DNA of 64,000 bases. Source: JAZKFT01 sp040386335 (GTDB lineage Bacteria; Bacteroidota; Bacteroidia; Chitinophagales; Chitinophagaceae). Positions 33,939 to 41,828 of this stretch are shown piece after piece. Each line of letters opens with the position of its first letter. The first letter of the stretch is position 1. The stretch spans positions 124,001 through 188,000 of the forward strand of contig JAZKFT010000025.1 in NCBI GenBank assembly GCA_040386335.1, given 5' to 3'. Both the position numbers and the translations under genes were made by a program. A model generated the notes under the pieces. The model ran no database searches. It worked only from the letters and a program-made list of their open reading frames with translations, and was not told the DNA's origin.

Positions 33939-34631
33939 ATGGTAAAACACATTTGGCATGGACAAACATTTTGGCTGCATCCCAACCGGTTGATGTATTG
34001 GGAGGAACAGAACATTCTTATAGGTAGTGACCTCCATTTGGGGAAGACGGGGCATTTTCGAAAGGCCGGTATTGGTATTCCCCAGCAGTTGTATAAGGAA
34101 GATTTACAACGACTATTTGCCGCAATACAGCATTTTCGCCCCAAACAATTACTGGTGGTGGGCGACCTATTCCATAGTGAAGCCAATAAAGAGCTCGACT
34201 GGTTTACAAGATGGAGAAACGATTTCCATACGATTGATTTTCATTTAGTTAAGGGCAACCACGATATACTTAAAAAAGACTGGTACGAAGCCAATGGGTT
34301 GATAGTAAGTGGTGAATTGCAAGTAGGTGGATTACGGTTTTTGCATGATCCGTTGCCTTTGGCGTTGACCATTGAAGATCAACCATCGACTGAGAGCGAA
34401 CCGATTCCTACCGTTTCCGGTCACCTCCACCCAGGCATCTACATCAGTGGTGGCAGCAGGCAGGTGCTTCGGTTTCCCTGCTTCTATTTTACCGAAACAC
34501 AATGCATCTTGCCTGCCTTTAGCGTTTTCACCGGCTTGTCGTCAGTTAAACCAAAACGTGGTGAAGATGTTTTTGCCATAACACCGTCCAATGCCGGCAA
34601 AGGGCAGCAGGGGACTATCATTAAAATATAA
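33939..34631 (+). CDS. pdeM: Ligase-associated DNA damage response endonuclease PdeM
   Basis: 230 residues from the ATG at 33939 (MVKHIWHGQTFWLHPNRLMY); the open frame upstream reads through a palindromic repeat. It is a calcineurin-like metallophosphoesterase with GSDLHLGK (Asp31, His33), VVGDLFHS (Asp76), KGNHD (106-110) and SGHLHPG, the usual two-metal site. PdeM family genes often accompany a DNA ligase, Lhr-like helicase and exonuclease set; those partners are not in this window, so the repair role is from the family only. Confidence 0.85.
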   Translation: MVKHIWHGQTFWLHPNRLMYWEEQNILIGSDLHLGKTGHFRKAGIGIPQQLYKEDLQRLFAAIQHFRPKQLLVVGDLFHSEANKELDWFTRWRNDFHTIDFHLVKGNHDILKKDWYEANGLIVSGELQVGGLRFLHDPLPLALTIEDQPSTESEPIPTVSGHLHPGIYISGGSRQVLRFPCFYFTETQCILPAFSVFTGLSSVKPKRGEDVFAITPSNAGKGQQGTIIKI

Positions 34632-34632
34632 G

Positions 34633-34762
34633 ACATTGGTCAATTGTCATTGAGTCAATAATTCATTACTACTGTCGAAAATGACCTATTGACCAATGAC
34701 CTAATGACCTGCGTGACCAACGCATCAGACATCATAAATCATACATCCGAAATCAAAAATCA
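34633..34762. repeat. TGACC-type and ATCATAAATC repeats
   Basis: CATTGGTCAATTGTCATTGA on the left faces TGACCTATTGACCAATGACC on the right (same family as 9925 and 60085). The last 30 bases switch to CATAAATCATACATCCG, the complement of the GATTT family. It fills the pdeM-deacetylase spacer. Confidence 0.75.
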
Positions 34763-34765
34763 CCT

Positions 34766-35671
34766 TTGTCTTTTATTGCCTATCATCCCATCTATGCTCA
34801 TCCACTGCCCGAAGGCCACCGCTTTCCGATGTTGAAATATGAGCTGATACCGGCACAGTTGCTTCACGAAGGCACCATTGAGCCGGCAGACATTTTTGCA
34901 CCCGAACCCTGTGCTGAAGCAATCATTTTGTGGACCCATGACAGGGATTACTGGGAGGACCTCAAAAACCTGCGGCTGAGTCCACAGCATATGCGCCGGA
35001 TTGGTTTCCCGTTGTCGGAGCAGTTGGTGCAAAGGGAGATCATTATTGCGCAGGGTACCATTGATTGCTGCCACCTGGCTTTGCAACAGGGCGTGGCTTT
35101 GAATGTTGCAGGCGGTACCCACCATGCCTTTACCAACCGTGGTGAAGGCTTTTGTTTACTCAATGACATGGCTATCGCCGCAAACTATTTGCTGCATCAT
35201 CAGTTGGCGCATCAAATACTGATCGTTGACCTGGATGTACACCAGGGCAATGGCACAGCACAAATATTCCGGGATGAAAACAGGGTATTTACATTCAGCA
35301 TGCATGGTGGGCATAATTACCCTTTCATTAAAGAAAAAAGTGACCTGGATATAGCCCTGCCTGATGGAATGGGTGATGACGAATACCTGGCCTTGCTGGA
35401 TAAAAATCTGCAGCAACTCATTGATCAAACAGAGCCGGATTTTATCTTCTTTTTAAGTGGTGTGGATATTCTCAGCACCGATAAGTATGGTAAACTCAAC
35501 ATTAGTATGGCCGGTTGTAAAAATAGGGACGAGATGGTTTTCAGCTATTGCAAAAAATATGGCATACCGGTAACAGTGGCCATGGGCGGGGGTTACAGTG
35601 CGGATGTGAAACTGATTGTTGAGGCCCATTGTAATACCTTTCGTTTGGCCAGGGAGATGTATTTCAACTAA
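34766..35671 (+). CDS. Histone deacetylase family amidohydrolase
   Basis: 301 residues, starting at a TTG (34766): the sequence from there, SFIAYHPIYAHPLPEGHRFP, is the conserved family start, and no ATG lies further upstream in frame. Zinc-site residues are present: HH in NVAGGTHHAFTNRGEGFC (119-120), DLDVHQGNG (Asp155, Asp157, His159) and a later Asp in LSGVDILSTD. Bacterial members act on acetylated polyamines or other small amides; the actual substrate here is not known. It follows pdeM on the same strand, separated by a repeat-filled spacer. Confidence 0.88.
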   Translation: MSFIAYHPIYAHPLPEGHRFPMLKYELIPAQLLHEGTIEPADIFAPEPCAEAIILWTHDRDYWEDLKNLRLSPQHMRRIGFPLSEQLVQREIIIAQGTIDCCHLALQQGVALNVAGGTHHAFTNRGEGFCLLNDMAIAANYLLHHQLAHQILIVDLDVHQGNGTAQIFRDENRVFTFSMHGGHNYPFIKEKSDLDIALPDGMGDDEYLALLDKNLQQLIDQTEPDFIFFLSGVDILSTDKYGKLNISMAGCKNRDEMVFSYCKKYGIPVTVAMGGGYSADVKLIVEAHCNTFRLAREMYFN

Positions 35672-35748
35672 ACCTCCTGGATAGCAGGAGAACTCCAACA
35701 TCTGGAGGACGCGGCGCTATGCTTTGCCAGGCCTGGTCCTGATCCCGA

Positions 35749-36357
35749 TTAGTCATCCTCTTCATAAACCATGTCATCTTCGTAAGGATCTTTAATCCGG
35801 GATTGCTGCCACATAAAACCGGCAATAGATAGGGCAATCCAAACCAGGAAAATCGTGATGGCGTTGGGAAACGACTTGGTAAACTTAAAAATACCAATGG
35901 ATAATGCCAGTGCCCCAACCACGCAAGACATCAGTATAATGCAGACATCGTATTTGTGAAATGAGAAAAAAGCAGCTACAGAACCGGCAATAAAAAAGAT
36001 AAATAGCGGAACAAAGGAATCGTCAGCAAATTGTACCTGCTCATTGATAAACCCGGCTAACATGAGCCCGAAAACGAAAAAAACGGTTATCGCTATAACG
36101 AACTTTTGAAAAAGAAAAGATAGCAACATAGCCACCAGCCCTATGCAACCGGCGAGCGCAAATTCCTGCCAATCGCTCCAGTTGATCATTCCGCGGATGG
36201 AAACATAAGAAATCAGGAAGCCGCAGATGCCCACTGCTACCCAATAAAATTTCTTACCGGAAAAAAGGCATAGCAGGCCAAGAATTGTAAGCACTACTGC
36301 TACTACAAAAGTAAAAGTGCCAAAAGCTGTCTGTATTAATTCGTGGAGCCTGTTCAT
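35749..36357 (-). CDS. Seven-helix membrane protein (DUF4203-like)
   Basis: 202 residues with seven hydrophobic segments (for example FTFVVAVVLTILGLLCLF and AITIFLVWIALSIAGFMW) and a strongly acidic C-terminal tail (DPYEDDMVYEEDD). The arrangement resembles TM7S3/TM198 (DUF4203) proteins, but this is by pattern only. Located convergent to the deacetylase gene and downstream of the Fe-S oxidoreductase gene. Function unknown. Confidence 0.6.
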   Translation of the reverse strand: MNRLHELIQTAFGTFTFVVAVVLTILGLLCLFSGKKFYWVAVGICGFLISYVSIRGMINWSDWQEFALAGCIGLVAMLLSFLFQKFVIAITVFFVFGLMLAGFINEQVQFADDSFVPLFIFFIAGSVAAFFSFHKYDVCIILMSCVVGALALSIGIFKFTKSFPNAITIFLVWIALSIAGFMWQQSRIKDPYEDDMVYEEDD

Positions 36358-36423
36358 AGATTGCGTGGAAATGTACGCTGTTTTTTTGCTGTTGGCTTGA
36401 TGAATCTATTTGAACGATGAGAA

Positions 36424-37755
36424 TCAGCTGTTCATCCATGCTTCCCTCTCGTCGGGATTAAATTTCCAGGGGGCAAAGTTGTTCTCAATATTGCCAAACA
36501 TGGCGTTCCATTCCTGGGGGCTGTTACTCTCATCCAAAATAAGGTAGCGCCGCATCTTAAGAATAATGTCCAAAGGTGAAATGCTTACCGGGCATTCTTC
36601 CACACAGGCATTGCAGGTGGTACAGGCACGGAGTTCTTCCACCGAGATATAGTCTTTCAGCAGCGATTTTTCATCAGGTTTAAATTCACCGTTGACATTG
36701 ATATTTTTCCCGACTTCTTCCAGCCTATCTCTTGTTTTCATCATAATCGTACGCGGACTCAGCAGTTTACCCGTTTGCGTGGCCGGGCAGGCAGCGCTGC
36801 ACCTGCCACATTCCGTGCAACTATAAGCATCCATCAGGTTTTTCCAGGAAAGGTCCATTACGTCTTTGGCGCCAAATTGAGCCGGTGGTGTTTCGGGCAA
36901 GGCTGCTACTGCCGGAAAAACCGAAGTATCGCCGCCCATGGCCAATATCACTTCCCGCTGTATTTCTGGCATATTGTACATTTTTCCTTCCAGTTCCGGG
37001 CGGGTATAATATGCATTGGGGAAAGCCAGCAATACATGCAGGTGTTTGGAATAAGGCAGGTAATTAAGAAACGCAAAAATGCCCACAATATGCATCCACC
37101 AGCACACCCTTTCAATGGTAACCAGTGTGCCATCGCTAAAACCATTTAATAAAGGCATCAGCCAGCTGCTTACGGCAAATGGGCCAGTTAAAGCCTCACT
37201 GTAATGCTCCACGTTACGCTGCTGTAAAATAGAATCGGATGCGTTCATGGTAAGGAATAGTGCCATGAGCACGATTTCGGTGATGAGAATATAGTTGGCA
37301 TCGCTGCGGGGCCAGCCGTCCAGGTCTTTGCTTACAAATCTTTTGAGTTTAATGATGTTACGGCGAATCAAAAAAACGACGCACACGCTAAGTACCCCCA
37401 ATGCCAGCCATTCAAATGCATTGATAAGGAAAGAATACAAACCGCCTAAAAACGGTGCAAACATCCGATGCTGCCCGGTTATACCGTCCAGCACGATCTC
37501 CATCACTTCTATATTGATAATAATAAAGCCAGCGTAAATAATAAAATGCATGAAGGCCACCAATGGCTTTTTGAACATCTTCTTTTGGCCAAAGGCCAGC
37601 AGCAATACATTATTGATCCGCTTACGTTTGTCGCTTTCAATCACTTCATCCCGACCCAACAATATATTGCGTCGTATGCGGCTGATGTTTTTAGCAAAAA
37701 GCCAGATGGCAAATGCGGCCAATGCAGCGAAAAGTATTTGTTGTACCAATTGCAT
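36424..37755 (-). CDS. Membrane-bound Fe-S oxidoreductase (HdrD-like)
   Basis: 443 residues from the ATG at 37755 (MQLVQQILFAALAAFAIWLF); the longer frame upstream is GATTT repeat. The N-terminal half has five or six membrane segments resembling the nitrate reductase gamma/HdrE-type cytochrome domain. Two ferredoxin-type 4Fe-4S motifs follow: Cys313, 316, 319, 323 and Cys378, 381, 384, 388. Such proteins pass electrons between quinones and a partner. The usual partner, a second CCG-domain protein, would be expected directly downstream but is not present here, where a membrane protein follows 66 bases later. Confidence 0.85.
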   Translation of the reverse strand: MQLVQQILFAALAAFAIWLFAKNISRIRRNILLGRDEVIESDKRKRINNVLLLAFGQKKMFKKPLVAFMHFIIYAGFIIINIEVMEIVLDGITGQHRMFAPFLGGLYSFLINAFEWLALGVLSVCVVFLIRRNIIKLKRFVSKDLDGWPRSDANYILITEIVLMALFLTMNASDSILQQRNVEHYSEALTGPFAVSSWLMPLLNGFSDGTLVTIERVCWWMHIVGIFAFLNYLPYSKHLHVLLAFPNAYYTRPELEGKMYNMPEIQREVILAMGGDTSVFPAVAALPETPPAQFGAKDVMDLSWKNLMDAYSCTECGRCSAACPATQTGKLLSPRTIMMKTRDRLEEVGKNINVNGEFKPDEKSLLKDYISVEELRACTTCNACVEECPVSISPLDIILKMRRYLILDESNSPQEWNAMFGNIENNFAPWKFNPDEREAWMNS

Positions 37756-37756
37756 A

Positions 37757-37885
37757 GGATTTATGATTTCGGATTTCGGATGTATGATTTCTGATTTCTG
37801 ATTTATTGCCCCTACCAATCACTCACTTGCTTCCAGCTATTATTACTTGCTTCCTGCTACCTGCTACTCACTCCTCACTACTTGT
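37757..37885. repeat. GATTTCGGATTTC and CTCACTCCTCACT repeats
   Basis: Units of GATTTATGATTTCGGATTTC type run to about 37803, followed by TACTTGCTTCCTGCTACCTG and ACTCACTCCTCACTACTTG. This is the spacer between the Fe-S protein and the phosphoribosyltransferase. Confidence 0.65.
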
Positions 37886-38000
37886 TAACCAAAACTAAGA
37901 CCTTTCGTTTTTCAAATGTGGGTTAATGGTTAATATTGTACAGTTATTGATTAAACAAACTTTCGGGAACATTTGCACCCAATACTAATAATTTTTACTG

Positions 38001-38492
38001 GTGAAAAAATACATTCTGAATAAAGAACTGGCTGGCCGCAAGCTGGAACGCATGGCTTTGGAAATAGCGGAAAGAAATACAGACGCCGACCATATAGTGC
38101 TGGCGGGCATCAGGGAAAGTGGCAGCGTAATGGCAGCCAAACTATTGCCGATGCTGCAAAAAAATTTTGTTGGTAAAACCGACCTGGTAAAAGTACTGCT
38201 GGATAAGAAAATACCGGACACTGTTACCATTGAGCCTCTTACGGATTTTAATAACAAGGTAGTGATCATCGTGGATGATGTGGCCAACAGCGGTAAAACC
38301 ATGACGTACGCCATCAAACCATTTCTCGATTTTTGGCCGCAAAAAATTCAAACACTGGTGCTGGTAGAAAGAACCCACAAGGCATTTCCCATTTCAGCGG
38401 ACTATGTAGGTCTTAGTATCGCTACTACTTTGCAGGAACATATTTTTGTGGAGACGGAGGGGGAGGAAATTACGGGAGCGTATTTGCTGTAG
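38001..38492 (+). CDS. PyrR-like phosphoribosyltransferase
   Basis: 163 residues, starting at GTG (38001; VKKYILNKELAGRKLERMAL). The type I PRTase fold is clear: LAGIRESGSVMA, and the PRPP-binding motif VVIIVDDVANSGKTMTYAI. The spacing and the LAGI motif resemble PyrR (UPRTase and pyrimidine operon regulator) and xanthine/guanine PRTases. No pyrimidine genes are adjacent, so an attenuator role is not supported. A weak promoter-like TTG/CATTTG pair lies about 30 bases upstream. Confidence 0.75.
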   Translation: MKKYILNKELAGRKLERMALEIAERNTDADHIVLAGIRESGSVMAAKLLPMLQKNFVGKTDLVKVLLDKKIPDTVTIEPLTDFNNKVVIIVDDVANSGKTMTYAIKPFLDFWPQKIQTLVLVERTHKAFPISADYVGLSIATTLQEHIFVETEGEEITGAYLL

Positions 38493-38516
38493 ATAAACTT
38501 TCCAAACTTTAATTTT

Positions 38517-39398
38517 TTAGTCCCTTATACAGCGCACAGAAAAACCCCATGTTTTTTCAAAATATCCACTTAACGCCTGTGAGCTGGTGTAACTCAGATA
38601 AAAGTGCCATGCCTGGTTAGCGTTAGAGGCATTCGTTGTATTGCTCCACCAATAACCGAAGCCGTTAACATTTCCAAACGTACCTTGAAAGTTACGATAA
38701 CCGCCGGGCAAGCCGGTGAATCCGCTTGCATTCGTTGCGCCTAAATTGGGGCTTGTCCAATGCACTGTCCCTGCTTCTTTCATTTTACCACCTGCATTAC
38801 TCCAGCCTCCCAAACAATCAAAAATTTCATTCCATTCAGTTTCACTTGGTATATGCCAACCGGCAGGTAATAAGCCCCTGGGGTCATTAACAGCATACCA
38901 ATTATATAGAGGACCATAAATTGCCCCATTTGCGGGATCGTTATTAATATAACAATATGCCCCGTAGGTTAAATTCTTCCAAACATTAGGATCGGTTACA
39001 AGCGGTATGGGATCGCCGTTTCTATAAGTTGTTACATCCAGGTTCCTGGTGGTCCATCGATGGTTGCAAATCAAAATGCTATCAGCATTCGTCTCATACA
39101 TATTTACTTTTCCGGAAAGTGTAAACTGTATACCAGGTGCTACAATTAGTTTGGTACGGGTGGCATTTAAAGAAGCTCCTTCTGCGATTGTTTGATTGAT
39201 ATCTAATAGACAAGTGTCGCCACTCGCAGCATAAAGATAAATTGAAGATCCGGATGGAAGTATAGCTGGTGGCACATTGCCATTACTCCAGTTTGCCGGG
39301 TTAGACCACAGCCCATTTCCGGTAAATATGTAGGTTTGTTGCGACGAAGCGCCGCCTGCAATAAATATCAATAGAAGTACAAAGAGAGCAAGCTTCAT
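38517..39398 (-). CDS. Exported FISUMP-domain protein
   Basis: 293 residues. Signal peptide MKLALFVLLLIFIAGGASSQ. Then a segment with TGNGLWSNPANWSNG of the kind found before beta-helical folds, and a C-terminal Fibrobacter-succinogenes major paralogous (FISUMP) domain: YNWYAVNDPRGLLPAGWHIP, WNEIFDCLGG, SGFTGLPGGYRNFQGTF, YWWSNTT and FSVRCIRD. Function of the domain is not known; it is probably surface or periplasmic. Convergent with the phosphoribosyltransferase. Confidence 0.85.
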   Translation of the reverse strand: MKLALFVLLLIFIAGGASSQQTYIFTGNGLWSNPANWSNGNVPPAILPSGSSIYLYAASGDTCLLDINQTIAEGASLNATRTKLIVAPGIQFTLSGKVNMYETNADSILICNHRWTTRNLDVTTYRNGDPIPLVTDPNVWKNLTYGAYCYINNDPANGAIYGPLYNWYAVNDPRGLLPAGWHIPSETEWNEIFDCLGGWSNAGGKMKEAGTVHWTSPNLGATNASGFTGLPGGYRNFQGTFGNVNGFGYWWSNTTNASNANQAWHFYLSYTSSQALSGYFEKTWGFSVRCIRD

Positions 39399-39464
39399 AA
39401 TTCTTATTTTTTAGTCAGAATCCCTATAAAAATATCCGTAAAAATGCTGATTATCATGTAAAGT

Positions 39465-40586
39465 CTAATAAATCTTCGCTTGCCTCAAATAATTCCTTAC
39501 ATAATCGTCAATGCCATCTTCCAAACTATAAAATGGTTCGGTGTAACCTGCATCCTGTAATTTCTTCATGTTGGCTTCGGTGAAGTATTGGTACTTGTCC
39601 CTTATGTCTTCGGGCATCGGTATAAAAACGATATTCGGTTCCAGGTCCATGCCACGGAATGTAGATGCAGCGAGATCGTAAAAACTGCGGGCTTTGCCGG
39701 TACCGAGATTGTAGATGGCAGACGGAACCGGGCGATATATGATTTCTGATTTATGATTTATGATTTCCGGGTCTTGTGTCTTGACACTTGATTCTTGATA
39801 CTTACTACTGTTTTCCATCAACCAATACATCACTTTCACCACATCCTTTACATACACAAAGTCACGAAGCTGTTGGCCATCTTCAAAATCGGGGCGATGG
39901 CTTTTAAAAAGTTTTACCTGCCCATCTTTATTGATCTGGTTAAAAGAATGCCAGATAACGCTTGCCATGCGCCCTTTGTGGTATTCGTTGGGGCCATACA
40001 CATTGAAAAATTTAAGACCCGCCCAGAAGGGAGGGACCAGGCTAGTGTTTCCCGGTACGCCATTACCCTTGCGTTCTGCGTTTGGCGTTGAGCTCCCGGC
40101 CTGTTCTAAAGCCCATTTATCAAATTCATTCTTGCTAATGCCGTAGGGATTGAGGGGTTGTAATTGACCGATAATATCGTGATCATCGTTATAGCCCAGT
40201 TCGCCACTACCGTAGGTCGCAGCCGAAGAAGCATATACCAGTGGCACTTGTTTTTCTGTACAATATTTCCAGATCTTTTCAGAATAATCCACATTCAATT
40301 CCTGGTGTATACTATAATCAAATTCGGTAGTATCTGTCCTGGCGCCAAGGTGGAAAACGAAATCGATTTTTTCGTCATACAGTTCCAGCCAGTCGAACAG
40401 GTTGTAACGTTCCACAATATGGCTGTACGATTTGGCCTGCCAGTTGACTCTTTTCGATTCCGCACCAAAATCATCAACGAGTACCAGGTTTTCAAATCCT
40501 TTTTCGTTAAGATACTGCACCATGCAACTACCTATAAAACCAGCGGCACCGGTAACTATTATTGTGTTTGATTGCTTCGCATTCAT
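39465..40586 (-). CDS. hldD: ADP-glyceromanno-heptose 6-epimerase with two inserted segments
   Basis: 373 residues, longer than the typical 310-330. Extended SDR fold: GAAGFIGS (14-21), the active-site SSAATYG (120-126) with Tyr148 and Lys152 (PYGISKNEFD), FNVYGPNEYHKGRMASV and GKARSFYDLA. It converts the heptose precursor used in the lipopolysaccharide core. Two extra segments are not expected: residues about 163-185 (SSTPNAERKGNGVPGNTSLV) and about 260-287 (KYQESSVKTQDPEIINHKSE ...). Their DNA is built from the same repeat families that fill spacers elsewhere. Both are in frame, so the enzyme may still work. Confidence 0.9.
   Translation of the reverse strand: MNAKQSNTIIVTGAAGFIGSCMVQYLNEKGFENLVLVDDFGAESKRVNWQAKSYSHIVERYNLFDWLELYDEKIDFVFHLGARTDTTEFDYSIHQELNVDYSEKIWKYCTEKQVPLVYASSAATYGSGELGYNDDHDIIGQLQPLNPYGISKNEFDKWALEQAGSSTPNAERKGNGVPGNTSLVPPFWAGLKFFNVYGPNEYHKGRMASVIWHSFNQINKDGQVKLFKSHRPDFEDGQQLRDFVYVKDVVKVMYWLMENSSKYQESSVKTQDPEIINHKSEIIYRPVPSAIYNLGTGKARSFYDLAASTFRGMDLEPNIVFIPMPEDIRDKYQYFTEANMKKLQDAGYTEPFYSLEDGIDDYVRNYLRQAKIY
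39729..39806. repeat. Intergenic-type repeat inside hldD (second insert)
   Basis: Plus strand: ATATATGATTTCTGATTTATG-type units (written here in part) followed by CTTGTGTCTTGACACTTG units. Matches the GATTTnnG family of spacers. In the coding direction it gives the residues about 260-287 of HldD without breaking the frame. Confidence 0.75.
40032..40100. repeat. Intergenic-type repeat inside hldD (first insert)
   Basis: In the coding direction the centre reads TCAACGCCAAACGCAGAACG, the ACGCnAAACGC family found in spacers at 13578 and 57105. It codes residues about 163-185, in frame. Confidence 0.65.
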
Positions 40587-40692
40587 ATGGTCGCAAGGTA
40601 AGTTATAGGTGCAATAATTAAATCAGCAACCCACGTATCACCAACTGTTTTATACTGTTCAGAGAATGTTTTTGACGCCTCGCAGTGTTTCG

Positions 40693-40724
40693 TTTGCAAG
40701 ATCTCCGTGACTGGAACAATTTTG
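40693..40724 (+). promoter_or_regulatory. Promoter-like site for the C1q-like gene
   Basis: TTTG at 40693..40696, 20 bases, then CAATTTTG (7 of 8 match to TAnnTTTG) ending 21 bases before the ATG at 40746. Confidence 0.4.
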
Positions 40725-40745
40725 CACTACAATTCAATTATAACC

Positions 40746-41681
40746 ATGAAACAAAAAATTTTCCTCCCCCTGTTTTTTGCTATTTTGATATTGCACATGG
40801 CCAGGGCCCAAAACGTGGGCATTGGCACCAATAACCCAGCTTACAAACTAGATGTTGCTGGCCGGCTACGGCTACAAAACACGGCGCAATCCGCCGGTAT
40901 TTGGTTCGATGGCACTACTGCCCCCGCCCGTTCGTTTATTGGAACTTTAAACAATGATCATGTCGGCATCTATGGCTCTGGCAGCAGCTGGCAATTTGTA
41001 ATGAATGTAAACAATGGCCATATAGGCATTGGCAATACGGCACCCAGCGCCAACCTGGACGTGAGTGGAACAATGCGGTTCAGGGGTGATGACTTTCCGA
41101 ACCAACCAAGAGTAGGTGCCACGCTGCAGGCATTGGATGATGCCGGCAATACCGAGTGGCAACGCCCGGTTAACTTTAAAACAAATGGCATGAATGGCGA
41201 TGTGACGCTAGACGAAAGTGTTTGGACAAAAGTGTTGTTTAAGAGCAGTGGTCTTGAAATAAATGAGGGCTTCTACTTCGATCCGTTCAGCTCTGTTTTT
41301 AACGCACCTGTGAAAGGTTTCTATCATTTCGATGCCAGTGTGTATGCCAAGTCCACCACTATTCAAAGCCACATGAGGCTGGTGGTGGTGCGTAACGGAT
41401 CATTTCTAAAAGAATATCGGAGCCAGCGTCACCTCAACCTGCATAATGCTTTTGCTACAGATGAGATAAGTGACTTTGTGGAAAATAATTCCAAGATCAA
41501 GTATGTCAATTATATGGTATCCGTAAGTATTCTTCTTGAAAAAAACGACCAGGTTTGGATGGAATGTTATCGCAGTTCGTATTATGGCGAATCTGTAGCT
41601 AATGGCTATCCTTCTGTATTTAAAATAATCGGCGATGCAAACGGTACATGGTTTTCCGGCTTCCTGGTAAACAGGCTTTAG
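40746..41681 (+). CDS. Exported protein with C1q-like C-terminal domain
   Basis: 311 residues from the ATG at 40746 (MKQKIFLPLFFAILILHMAR AQ, in two parts), giving a signal peptide. Next come tail-fibre-like repeats (NVGIGTNNPAYKLDVAGRLR and HIGIGNTAPSANLDVSG), common in Bacteroidota surface proteins. From about residue 190 a jelly-roll segment (GFYHFDASVYAKS, VSILLEKNDQVWMECYRSS, WFSGFLV) resembles C1q/TNF-like domains. Probable extracellular binding protein. No T9SS domain is seen. Confidence 0.7.
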   Translation: MKQKIFLPLFFAILILHMARAQNVGIGTNNPAYKLDVAGRLRLQNTAQSAGIWFDGTTAPARSFIGTLNNDHVGIYGSGSSWQFVMNVNNGHIGIGNTAPSANLDVSGTMRFRGDDFPNQPRVGATLQALDDAGNTEWQRPVNFKTNGMNGDVTLDESVWTKVLFKSSGLEINEGFYFDPFSSVFNAPVKGFYHFDASVYAKSTTIQSHMRLVVVRNGSFLKEYRSQRHLNLHNAFATDEISDFVENNSKIKYVNYMVSVSILLEKNDQVWMECYRSSYYGESVANGYPSVFKIIGDANGTWFSGFLVNRL

Positions 41682-41773
41682 AAAGTTGGGTAGCGGAGCG
41701 CTTATGGAATGAAGGGTTCAAGGCTTACAAGGAAAGCCAGGACTCATAGTTCTCCCCATAAAAGCATCTAAAT

Positions 41774-41809
41774 AAAATGGCTGCCTCAAAACTATGAGGC
41801 AGCCATTTT
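41774..41809. terminator. Bidirectional terminator between C1q-like gene and purL
   Basis: A perfect 15-base stem, AAAATGGCTGCCTCA (41774..41788) against TGAGGCAGCCATTTT (41795..41809), with a 6-base loop and T runs on both strands. It lies between two convergent genes and can serve both. Confidence 0.9.
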
Positions 41810-41828
41810 TATTTCTTCCGGTTGTTTA

